Part shown: positions 25,541 to 37,383 of the stretch, piece by piece
Position numbering within the stretch: the first letter of the stretch is position 1
How the letters are laid out: each line of letters opens with the position of its first letter
Assembly (NCBI GenBank): GCA_030549495.1
Contig: JAUIRK010000898.1
Span: 310,001 to 374,000, forward strand
Origin: Nectonema munidae
Taxonomy: Eukaryota > Nematomorpha > Nectonematoida > Nectonematidae
DNA length: 64,000 nt
Direction: 5' to 3'
The notes under the pieces: model-generated
Told to the model about the DNA's origin: nothing
Database searches by the model: none
The model's input: the letters and a program-made list of their open reading frames with translations, nothing else
Made by a program: the position numbers and the translations under genes

Positions 25541-26456
25541 GAAATCACCATATAGTACTTAGAAGATAATAGCTGAAAACGATCATTGGTCAACACGAAA
25601 TTTCACTTTGCTTAGTGTATTTTGATAAATTATTAAATATGAGCAGTTAATGAATCAGAACGGAGACCATAGAGAATCAAATATAGATACTATAGACAAC
25701 TCTGCTCACACATTCAAAGTAATTTTAGAAGTGCGATTGAGTTCTGCCAGTAGTAGTGCATTGCCAAGGCTAGTTTAATAGATGATAAAGCAAATTAGTT
25801 TTATTAACAATTAACAAAGAAAAGTCGTATCATTACGAGATAAATTTCTTAAAGAATTGTTTGTTGAACATTTTACTTACTAAATTAAACTGGAAAGTCT
25901 TTTAAACACTTCTTTTTCAACAAAGAATAAATGCTATTCTAAGTGGGGAAGAATAAAATTGGCAAATGATGATGAATAATGATGGTAAAGGCGCATTACT
26001 TGCTGCATACTGCTTTTTCTTTCTTCAATCGCTCTGCAACCAAAGAAGACAATGGAACTATGGAGAGATGCAAAATGTAACTGTTGCAGCAGAACAGCTT
26101 ATCTCTAGAAATAGTGAAAGTTGTTTGGGGGAGATATGCGTCTTGCCACACACCACCTAGCTCCAATGTTGTTGTATACATGCGTGTAAGCTAGCGTTAA
26201 ATAGCAGCTTCACCTAATTTTACATATGATAAGTTTTAAATGAAAAAAGATTTGATGTTTTCACTCCCTTCCTTTCACACCCCCTCTTTTATTCTTCGTT
26301 TTAAAGGCGCGTAGAACAACTACCAATTTCCTTCTTACACACTCCAAGCGGAAAAGAACACCATTGCAAAAGACCTGACTTCAATTAACACAGTCTTCAT
26401 CCAATTCTTCTTATTACTTCAATAAACTCTCCAAAATTCAAGATTCTTCCAGTGAG
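25541..26456 (+). promoter_or_regulatory. possible promoter and 5' untranslated exon region of the ZP gene
   Basis: Bases 25966-26200 and 26260-26450 are less AT-rich than their surroundings and non-repetitive. A strong donor-like CCA|GTGAGT at about 26450-26457 ends a stretch without ATG from about 26300, which would suit a non-coding first exon spliced to a later exon. A 64-codon open frame at 25966-26160 has a hydrophobic start (GALLAAYCFFFLQSLC) but no splice link I could support. All of this is inference from position and signals. Confidence 0.25.
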
Positions 26457-26846
26457 TTTCACATTTTTGTTTGTAAATAAAAGAATGTATACACACATAC
26501 ATAACAGATACGGACAAATATATATTATTCAAAAAATATTCAATTTTCAAAATCTTTATTGTTGTAATCTTTTCGTTGAGTCAAATTTTTTTCAAATAAA
26601 AAATTTTAATTCAAAAATTTTTAGTATGGTCAATTTATATTTTTAAGACTTAAGAATGTTCCACGAAGAATTTAATATTTGATAGAATACATGTATTTAT
26701 TTCGTGTAGTGGGAAAAAAGTGTATAAAATATAAAACTCTCAATAAATGATCCCTATATGCAATTGATCCTTTTCAGGTCTCCTTATCTACTATTGATTA
26801 ATTTGGAAAGGCAAGTTAGACTTGTTTTTTTACTTCGTCCGATGGC

Positions 26847-27129
26847 CAGTGGCGGATCCAGGAGGAGGGGGGGGGGTCATGGGCCTAGGCCCCCCTATGA
26901 AAAATGGCTTCGAAAATTACCCTTACTAATGTATACCCTTACATGTATAAAAAATAAATTTTTGCAATTTATTCATGGCAAAATAATGTTAAAAATATGA
27001 AAACATAGGTAAATTAGTGATTCTAAAAGACATAATACAGCTGTCGTATTCTCTGAAGACTTTTAGCAAAATTGCAAAAAATTTAAATAGATTTCGGCCC
27101 CCTATAAAGAATTTCTGGATCCGCCACTG
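26847..27129. mobile_element. hAT MITE, 283 bp
   Basis: The inverted ends CAGTGGCGGATCCAG and CTGGATCCGCCACTG are perfect over 15 bp. Flanks CCGATGGC (26839-26846) and CCGATCGC (27130-27137) form an 8-bp target duplication with one mismatch. G-rich and C-rich subterminal runs (GGGGGGGG, GGCCCCCC) are typical. The open frame across it is not a gene. Confidence 0.9.
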
Positions 27130-27137
27130 CCGATCGC

Positions 27138-28617
27138 TATATACTTAGTTAGAACCAGGAGCGTAAGCAGCGGGTTGGGAATAAAGAGCATTGCTATTCT
27201 CACCCTCCTTATATTCCCCAACTCCGTTCTTGGCCTCTCTTCCTCCTAAATTCTTTTTTTTCGTTTATAAAAAAAGTTATGACAAATTTTAAACATTCAT
27301 TATACTTGAGAAAATCGCTCAACTCTTTGAGGACCAGAATTTTGAACACGAATCCCGATTTTCAATCGAATTAACTTGAAATAAAATATAAAATGTGTAG
27401 AAAATTGATTGAATAAATAGTTTCAAATAAATAGCATACTGTGTTCTCGCTTAATCTCAATTTTTGTTGAAAAATAAAAGGAATAGCAAAGTTTGTTCCA
27501 CACAAAAATTTAAACAAACCTTTTAAATTAAGAAAATTTAAACGAATTTTAAAAAATTTGTAGTAACGATTTAATTATATGATATAACAACTTTTTCAAT
27601 AAGTCAGCGTTCTATTTGTGTCACTCACAAAAGTATTGACAAAATTAGTTTTGCATAAAATTATGCAAACTGCACCCTTATGTTGCTTATTTTTAATGAT
27701 TTCATAAATGGAATGGACACTTTTCAAATAATATTTTTTCATTCAGAGCGACATATAAGCACCAGAGCCACATTGGACTATAGGGAGCCAGTTCGTGGAC
27801 GCATTTTATTTATGGGTGGACATTATTATAAGAGGTAAATTCTAGCAGCGTTTGAAATACGTGCTAGGAAGTCTATTGTATCATTTTCTCTTTATAATAG
27901 TGTATAGAGTGCAAAGAGGATGTCGAAGTATTTAGTATAAACAGTTAACAAAATTTATTGCAATTCCTTTAAAAATTTTGTGGATGCGGTATGGTGGTAT
28001 CACAAATCAATTGAATTGACCTATTTTGGAAAATGTTTAAATCCACATTTTTGGTCATTATACTTTCCAACTTAATACTATAGTCATCGTATTCACATTT
28101 GACTTTGATATCCTTTCTTACTAAGGCCATTGTTTTTTTTAAACTCAAACTCAAAAAAATTTTGGTCATTACTGATTCTCAAACACGCTTTGATAAATAT
28201 TAGCAACACTATATAAAATTATACCATATATATTGTATATAGATGTTTAATAGGTGTTATTGTTTTAGTTTTAAGAATATATAGGAAATGATATAAAATA
28301 AAGTAGATAATGAGCTGAGAATAGAAAAAATTTATGGATGCTGCTTATACGGCGACTTTGAGCTTTTTAACTATCTATATGGATTGGCTGTATGTATTCA
28401 TATGCCAATAAACAATGCACTTTTTGAATTTTTGTAAATATTTGTAATCTCTTGATTTGCCAACTTCATTCCAATAATAAATTTTCTTCCTCTAATCCTT
28501 CTTGGTTTCATTATTTTTTAGGTGATTTTGTACTAACTTTATTCCATATTTCAATATTTTTTTGTGTAGCAAAAGTTATTGATTTTGCTTTCATAAAATA
28601 TTTTATATATATTTTTA
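27138..28617. other. unassigned sequence upstream of the ZP exons
   Basis: CTCTTTGAGGACCAGAATTTTGAA at about 27315-27338 is a half-copy of the piggyBac MITE found whole at 37897-38014. A 66-codon minus frame at 27969-28169 matches nothing I know. No other feature is supported. Confidence 0.35.
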
Positions 28618-28655
28618 GAAAATGAAGACTCATCTGCTTTTGGAGCTTTTCATTC
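28618..28655 (+). CDS. speculative short first coding exon of the ZP gene
   Basis: After an acceptor-like TATATTTTTAG, AAAATG opens the frame MKTHLLLELFIQ, a plausible start of a signal peptide. It would need a GC donor (CAA|GCAAGA) in phase 0 to join the exon at 29459, whose in-frame bases before the internal ATG read ICALI. The joined start, MKTHLLLELFIQICALIMVH, is moderately hydrophobic. GC donors are rare and this one is not a perfect match, so it is a guess only a transcript could settle. Confidence 0.15.
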
Positions 28656-29458
28656 AAGCAAGACATTTATACATATAATTTTTTATTATGATGGAATTAT
28701 ATTTTTTCGTGAAATTGAATATATAATTTTTTTGTACATATTTTTCTGAGTAGGATGGAATTTGTAATATTTACAAAGTTTTAAAATTGTTTTAAAGTTA
28801 AATGAAATGTTTGATTGATATTTTTAACTTGCAGTTCAAATACTATCTTTTTCATTTGAGAAAATTAATATTCTATTGGATTGTATCAAGTATATTCATT
28901 TGCAAAAAACTTTAGCAAGCTAAAGAGTTTCTCAATTTGATTAAGTTTCAATTTGTGTTGGATATAAATTTCATGATTTAAAAATTCCGGCTATTTTTTG
29001 AGAATATTTCTATAAGAATGTTTGCAAATTGTGTTCGATCAAACGGCCTTAATGGTGCAAAAATAAGTTTACAGATAAAATAATAAATGTCATATTATTT
29101 CATATTATGTAAAAAAAAGTTGAATGATTAATTGCAATGTTTCTGAAGTTTCTGGAGTGCCCTGAAATCCCTAAATCGAATGTTTTTTATTTTCTTTACG
29201 AAGTGTATGTTCATTTTGTATATAAAACCCTTTGATAAAAATAGTACTAAAATCTTAAAAAATTTGGTTTGTAGCGTGAAGCCTATAAAAAAAAGTTATA
29301 ATCATTTAAATAAAATTTAAAAGTATATTTGAAAAAATTTTCAAACTTCTATTACAAATAATTCTTCAAATATGGAACTAAGAATCAAATATTCATAATC
29401 TTTGCAGAAGTATTAACGTGCGTAGCATGAAATTATTTGAATTTTTTGATTTTATTAG

Positions 29459-29966
29459 ATTTGCGCGCTTATCATGGTTCACTGCGCAAAAAAAAGTTAC
29501 ATAGCGAAGAAAGATTCCAAATTCGTGGACAACAACGATGACAACTACATTTATCCACTCGTCAAGATATTCAACGGCAAAATAAATTCCCAAAACGACA
29601 TATACTTGAGGTCGCGAATCAAAGAAAATCTGCGCAAGCGACTGAAGGACATGCAACGCCTGGACATCGACTTTAGCGACATAAACAAGCAGAGAGTTCA
29701 AGAGATGGAAAAGAAGAAGCGCTTGAAAGATAGGCAAGCAGACACCTTTAAGAAAACGACCCAAAAGAGGATTCAGAAGAGTAAAGAGCACATCAAGAGG
29801 CTGCTTCAGAAAGAGGCCGCCACTACCACCGCAACAACATCCCCTTCAACCTATCGCGCCACTACTAGAGCGCCAGTAACTTTTAGGACAATAAGTGCAC
29901 CCATCAGAAGAGTTCCTGATACTAGAGAAACTTTTGAACGGATGACCGATTTAAATTCTATTGAAG
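29459..29966 (+). CDS. ZP gene exon A: N-terminal coiled-coil and Thr-rich part
   Basis: The acceptor GATTTTATTAG precedes 29459; the in-frame codons ICALI lead to the ATG at 29474, which is the first Met in this exon. A hydrophobic ICALIMVHCA stretch suggests the end of a signal peptide started in an earlier exon. The exon encodes NDDNYIYPLVKIFNGKINSQ, then a Lys/Arg/Glu-rich helix (KRLKDMQRLDIDFSDINKQR onward), then ATTTATTSPSTYRATTRAP. It ends at donor GAAG|GTAATC in phase 1. It is less AT-rich than its flanks. Confidence 0.85.
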
Positions 29967-32900
29967 GTAATCCATTTTTTGCTTCATTTTTATTGCGCTT
30001 TCCTATCAACATCTTTTCAACACATTTTAATGCTTCTTAAATGTTAAAACCCTTTACAGGATCTTAGAAGAGAGGCATTATTTTTCTAATTAACTCTTTA
30101 TAACCAAGACTAATACTTACGTTTATTAAACTTAATCAGGAATTAGCATGACCCTTCATAGAATATAGTAGGCAATAAGGAATAAATATTTTTTAATGGT
30201 AAGACCTAGACTCATAAATCAAACTGTTCCAAAAATTGAATCTAGCTATTTTCAAAAAAGTAAAATCTATCCAAAAATTAATATCAAAAATGGGTTCTAA
30301 ATTACATAGTTTAGACATCCGCTAAAATGTTTTAGCAATAGAAAATTATTTGGAGTAATAATATAATCAACACTATTTTCCTATAGGTCTTCACTGATAA
30401 GAAATATCAGTGAAGATATAACAACAACATATAATATACTTAGCGATGGTAATAAAATGGAATTATATCTACTGCTATAACCCAAAGGAAAATGAAGAAG
30501 CAATTTTTTAATGAATACTTTTCTAAGCTACGCAAACAAAGAAGTTGTAATAAAAATTAGTTCGTCATAAAATTTGATGTTTGTGCCCAGAGCTATAATG
30601 CTTTGAAATGTAATATTTAATGAAGTAGAGAAACAGGCAACGCTTCATTACACTCACTCAAGTCCATAGTTATGAAATAGGTAAAGATTAAGTAGGGAAG
30701 GTAGGTAGGAGATATCGTAGAGTAGGTAGACTAGGATAAGGACACAATTAAAAAATATATCCAATTTTTTACTCTTATTCAAACACCATTTACACCCATC
30801 AACGTTAAAAAGGACATGCACTCAGGGATGCACCATAGGGGGTGAATGGGGTGAGAAATGGAGGGTGATTTTATTTTGCTAATACCCCCCTCCCCCCCCT
30901 TCCCCACTGTAAATTTCTAGATCCTAGCCTGCATACACGTGAAGAATATTTGTATTGGGCAAGTAGGGCTTTATACTAGTAAAATTATATACTAGTAAAC
31001 TTGTCAACTAAACACGGTCGGCCCTATAGATTCTTAAGCCCTGTGCAAAAATAAGAAAAAGTGCATCCCTCCTCTCCCTCAATATTAGCTTCTCATACAA
31101 GCTCATAAATGCTATAAATCTGTAGCTATCTGTGCAAGTAAAAAGTAAGCTTTGTGTGTGCAATGTAAAAATGGCTGAGTCTCTTTTTTCTCTCATTGTG
31201 TTTTAAATGATTTGACTGGGATATTAAAAACTATAGTTTATTTTCTGAACTCATAGCACTTTTTGAAAGTTGCAACCAGTAACGTAGCCTGACATTTTTA
31301 TATGGGGGCGCCAAATGCGGCACTAATGTATATCTTTGTCTACATGCTTTGTATAAAATTAAAGTAACAAATGCTGCTCACAACAACTCCACTCCCTGTG
31401 CTATTGAGTTCCCTTATCTACCTGCCATTTCCTATTTCTTTGTTAACATTTCAGATTTCATCAAGCTTATATTTCTCATTTTTGTTTCTCATACCCCACT
31501 CTACAAGTCATTTTTTATTCTTATTATAGGTAGAAGGCCGATCTCAGCTAAATTAAACGATTTGATCTTTCACTGCAAATGATATCAATAATTTTTCTAT
31601 GTTTTTTTTATATTCTTTAAATAAGGGGGCTAAGTAGTTCGCTGTATCTATCAAATATGGAATATTTGAAAACTTTTTGAATTTTAGATTTTAGTATTAT
31701 TTTATTGTTGGTATTCTATCCAAGGGAATATTTTACTGCTAGGCATGTCACGATAGCAAATTGAAGTAAGGATGACTATATCAATACCTAAAAGCTTCGA
31801 CCACTATATCATCTTTTGAAGCAAAATTAAAGTTTTGGCGAGGTTTAAACACTGAACCGAAAAAAGAAAGATTTTCAACAGTTTATAGAATTATTACAAG
31901 AAATTATGGGGCACCTATATTTATTGAGCACTGACCAAATACTCCGTTTGCCCTATGATAAAGCCAGTGGTCAATTAATGTGAAAAGAGAATTATCTATC
32001 TGCAGATGGTGTAACGAAAGAAGCGCATAACAAGGATCATCAATATTTTATAGGCTTTTTGCCTACTGAAACACTGAAGAATCACGCGGATTACCTAAAA
32101 AATTTTGGAGATTAAAGTTCTTAGATTATAAAATTTTCCTTATATACTATACGCACTCAAAACTGCGAACACGTGCGCACTCATAGACGAATAATCATTT
32201 TCTGGAGACATTTAAATTTTGGATCTGATGATAATCATAGTGGTCGAAAATTTTTCATTCCTTTATTTATTTTTTATAATGACAAAGAAATAGGGTTTAA
32301 TTTATTGCTCATATTATTTGAGAACAATCCCATCAAGCCAAAATATATTGTCTACCCCTAATCCGCCTTAATTTGATGGTCCACATTCTGAAATAAGTAA
32401 TAACCACATATAGTCAACAGTTCGCCAAAGTTGAGAAACACTGGCATGCAGCATTGATTTCGTCGTCTTAATTTTGTTTCTCGATTTGGACTGACCCATC
32501 TGTCCAGTTATGCAAGATTATTCTTCCTCCCTTTATTCAGATTTAAGCTTTTCTTTGTATGGGTGGGTATCTAATGTCAATATGTATGTAAAAGGCATGT
32601 ATTCATATGTATTCGTATGTATGTACGTAACGTATGTATGTTTGTATGCTTAGATGTTTTTTGTGTCATACGTGTACTAATAGAAATAAATAGGAAAATT
32701 TGTGTCAACAATGTCAAAAAATGATAATGTAAATGTATGAATGTACGATTACGCTAACACTAAACCTAACACTAACTTTAATACTAACACTAATGCTAAT
32801 TCTACACTAACCCTAACCCCCACAATAGATTTCCAACATTTTACACATTAAGGCCCATTTAGATAGAATAGTCAAATCATTTAGAATTTGAATACTCATT

Positions 32901-35900
32901 CAAAATCAGAGGTAGAATGAGAAATACACTAAAACATCCATTTATGAACACTTCTAGTCAGTGAATATCTTAAATAGTTAATGCTTTTACAAAGTCTCGA
33001 TTTCGAGTGAACACCTCCCTCCATACAATCAAAGTTTCAAATGGGTTGAATATAGAGATTTTCAATTAAAAACACAATAAAAAAGATTTCTAGAGATGAT
33101 ACACTTTTAATGTGAAAAAGATTATACACGAGTATAGCATACTTGTTATAGTGAAGTTTTTATTTTGTTTTCCAGATTTGCAAACGTCGTGTCACAGAGG
33201 AAGCCGATTGATGGATGTTCAGCTGAAATTTTCAAATAAATTTAACGGTGAAGTTTTTGTGAAAGGCTACTTCCGATATAATCGCTGCAAATTCTACGGA
33301 AACAACAACACGAGCGTCAAATTAAGAATCTACATCAATTCCTGCGGAATAAGAGAAAAGGTATCACTTTTTTGACAAAAGACGAAAAAAATATTTCTTA
33401 TATACAAATCACTCATTTTAATGGATAAACTTTATTGTAGCCAGGACGGTATCAAGGGATAGTGGCGCCCCAGGGTAAAGGTCCTGAATGGAGCCCCTCA
33501 CTTCTTGCTCTTTTTTTCACTCATCTCCACCCCATCCTGGCTTAAAAAGTGATTTAGAAAAAAATACTTACATTTTTATTAAGCCATATAATTAAGATAT
33601 ATACTGACTGAGTCGAAGACAGTCTCCATTAGATATTCATTTTTCGTGTTTTAGCAGCAGCAAAATTATCGATGACTTCGTCAAAATCAACACAATCGAG
33701 AACTTCTTTCTCAATGCTCATAAGAGCCAGACTTTAGAGGCGGGCTTGCCCCATAATGCTCCTTAGGTAGGAAAGTGAAATGGCGCCCCCTAGGTGTGGG
33801 GCTATTTGATAGCGCATATTTGAAATGTTCTTAATCAAGTTTAGTTAAGTAGTCATGGTGATCGTAGGGTTAGAGTTCAATACAGGCTGACTTTTTTGTT
33901 AAATCCAGTTGAATCCTTCAATTTAATCTTGATTTTTGGATTTTAAGTGGTTAGTATTAGTTATTAAAATTTCTTAGTTAAACAAAAATATTTAAGAGAG
34001 ACCTCCAATGACCAAATATCAATGTCCATTAACTAAAATTTGGTAAATGAAAAGTCATAACTAGGGCAGTTAAAAGTCAATAAAATAAACTTTTTATTTC
34101 TAATAGCACCTATTCTAAAACACGTAAATGCTCTTTTTTAAAGTTTGTGTAAAAGAAGTCCACGTTATTAGGTCAAAAAAAATCAACTTTTAATTGATAG
34201 GTCAACTTTTTTAATAGTCCATTTTTTGTAGGTAAAATTTTAATAAGTTAACAAACAAAGAACAAGTATTTAACAATATAATTATTTGGCAGAGTGAGCA
34301 AGAAATACTTTAGATTTTATAAAAATTGGAAAAGTTATTAAACACAGAGCCAGTATTTAACCATTTTTAAATTGCTTTTATACACGGAAGAGTTCACAAA
34401 CCTAATAAAAATTAGATTATTCATAATGGGATCTTTTTAATTTTGACTCCTCCTTTTCGGCACATAAATAAAATAAATTAAAAACATGATCTCCGAATCT
34501 TACAATGAAAGGTGCATTTGATTTATATAGAAATATCGAATTTGAAGATGATGTATGTGGTATGAGAAACAACATGGAAAAACAAAATAATAAAAAGAAA
34601 ATCATAACATATGAAAAAAGAAGTATATCTACGCATATATATAATATTATATATACATATGCTCTTCTCTAGCACAGGCAACAGAGAGGGGAATGATAAA
34701 TTCCAGTGATAAGAAGCTTTCGTCTAAAGATTGTGACTTTTCAAAAAAGAATACTTTAAAGTATTATATGAAATTTGATTATAGAATAATTTTATATGTC
34801 AATTTTTTTACAAATAATGTCAACTTTTTGAAGTCTTTAGGTCAATTTTTGAAAGATTTATAGGTCAACTTTTGTTGCCGTTAGTGATAACACCATTTTT
34901 ATAAGTGAGTATTAATGCGAGTGATATTAACATATTTGTTATTATATAAGTCAACTACGTTATCGGAGAAATAAATTAAATTCTTCCATTAAACAATACA
35001 TGTACAACTAGGCCAAAAAGTCAAGTTAAAAATGTTGGCAAATTTTTCGTGTTTTGCATAAAGTGACCTCATGTTCCTGCATTCTAGATTAAACTATTTT
35101 TTAACATCATATTAAAAAGTTTACAGGTCTTTTCGTTTAGACGGCCACATCAAGTTATCACCATTTCGTCTGCCTTTTATAATTAGGTCCTGGTTGCTAT
35201 AATTAATTAATAAATTAAATATATATTTAATTAATAACTTAATAAATAAATATAATTAACTATAAAAGACGGACGAAATGGTGATTACTTGATGTGGCCG
35301 TCTAAACGAAAAGAGCCAAAGTTTCTTCAAACATTCAAAATGCTATATGAATAGGAAATAAAAATTCAAATACTTAATAATTTTACACAATAAAAATTTG
35401 TTTTTAATACTGCAGTCCTAATTCACTGTCATTTGTCGTCAAAAAATTGAATACAACTTTTGAATGGAGTAAGAGTAAGAAGGAAATGTTGTCGATTTTC
35501 TTTTTTGTTTAGGAGCACAAATTAATGCTAACAATCATTGTTAAAATGCAAAAAGATCTCCCAGTCCTATCTTCTTCCGATAAATCTTATAAACTTGTGT
35601 GCAACACCGCCTCCCTGCAAAGAGACGAGCTTGAAATTGACAAAGTGTGGCAAGTTACTGTGCCGTGAGTTCTCTTTATCACTATAATTTCAAGTACATG
35701 CTTTGCATTAGAACAGGCATGTCCAACCTTTTTCTATGATGGGACAATTTAAATGATGAGTTATTATTCCTTTACTGCGCCAAAACTGCTCATTTTATTA
35801 AAATTAACGTGATTTCTGACATTCCCTTTCTTTTGTATTTTTTTCAGGATTTTGATGTTATTCATTGAAGTTTTACGAGATTGCGTCAACAACAAAAATG

Positions 35901-37350
35901 AAGTTTCGTTAACTTCAAAAGGCGATTTACTGCTTATTATATACTTGAGAGAATTATGCTTATGAGCTAATAAGTTAATTTTTATCAAAGAGTCGATTTT
36001 CTTTGAATTTTATGTTAAAATTTTTTTATTTAATTTTTGTTTGCACATTAAAAAATCACAAAAAACGTCAAACATTTTAAAATGATTATATTTTTTCCGA
36101 TTATACTTCACAAACAAAAAATGACACAAAAACTAAATAATTAAACTAAATATATTTTAATTTTTATTTCTTGAGTATTTTGTCAGTCATTTTGAATACC
36201 AAGAAAAGATAGAATAAATACATACATTTGACAACTTAGCAAAAACTATGAGCAAAAACACGTCCAAAACACCAAACTAATTTATTTAAAAATTAAGATT
36301 ATTTTTGCAAAAAGGAATATAATGGTTTCTGTCTGTTCGCAAATTGCCTATGTTTGCTGTATAATGTAAACTCTTCACTTAAAAATTATTACTTTACACG
36401 CAAATATAAAAAATCATATCAAATAAGCATTAGATCTTCAAAACTTGAATTATATACTAGGGCTCCATAAAAAGATTAAATGGACTGTAATGTGTCTCGC
36501 GGGACATGGGTTTGACATTCTTAAATGAGAAGATAGCAGCTTTTTATCAAAAAATTCTGGGTGTTCTTAAACAATTGTTAATATAACAAATTAAAACAGG
36601 TTATTATGAGAGAGTGTTTTCAACGTTCATGTATTCCTTTTTGCGTTGTCCATGCTTTACAAAAGAAGTACCAGGGACTAGTAACTTTTTCTAACCTTTT
36701 AAGAACTTTACTATAAGTCATGAAATTGAACAATAAATGATTACATGCTCATGAGTGCACAACTTCGAAACGCAGCGTTCCTGTTTCTAAAATGGTAGAT
36801 GGCGTTAATAACTGTGATATAACCAAAATAAATGGCAATCTTATCTTTTACATCCATAATTTGTTTTGTATAACATTATATTTTACTATTGTTAGTAAAC
36901 AACACTAATTGCACACGATTCCTAAACTATAAGATACTCATTTCGTAGAACTATATATAAAGACTATTTTTGATATAAGCATCCATGTTTAGGGATTATA
37001 ACTCTTTAAGTAATCAAGCTAACACTATACATTCAGGTTCCTTCCTCAATTGGGAGAGTCGGCGTTAGGATTGTATCGATCAATAATTATGCTGTAAATT
37101 ATTGTAAATTAGTTTGTATCAAGGTACAGTTATGCAGTACAAGAAGCCCTTCTCGGAAATTAGTGGAATGTCATGGACTCAGCATTCTGAGAGCGGGGTC
37201 ATGATAAACGGAAGGATGGATGCGAACCTCACATACAACTCTTAACTTAGCATAATTATGCACTAATCTTTTAAGTGGATAAAACTACTTAGTTATTAAC
37301 CAGAGTAGTACAGTAGTACTAACATAAAGAAGAAGACATTTATTTGTGAA

Positions 37351-37383
<33 letters not shown>

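Larger units (their letters stand above)
31260..33175. other. rest of ZP intron 1, with repeat fragments
   Basis: CAGTAACGTAGCCTGAC near 31277 looks like a DNA-element terminus. A hAT-like right end TTGAGAAACACTG finishes at 32443. A SINE family 1 tail lies at 32494-32527. CTAACA/CTAACC-type repeats occur at 32750-32820, and TATG-rich simple sequence at 32580-32650. No second gene is seen. Confidence 0.45.

Noticed and set aside
26758-27000. 80-codon plus-strand gene
   Set aside because: It runs across a hAT element delimited by perfect inverted ends and an 8-bp duplication.
29393-29791. 132-codon minus-strand gene
   Set aside because: It is the antisense of ZP exon A; splice signals, phase and family match all favour the plus strand.
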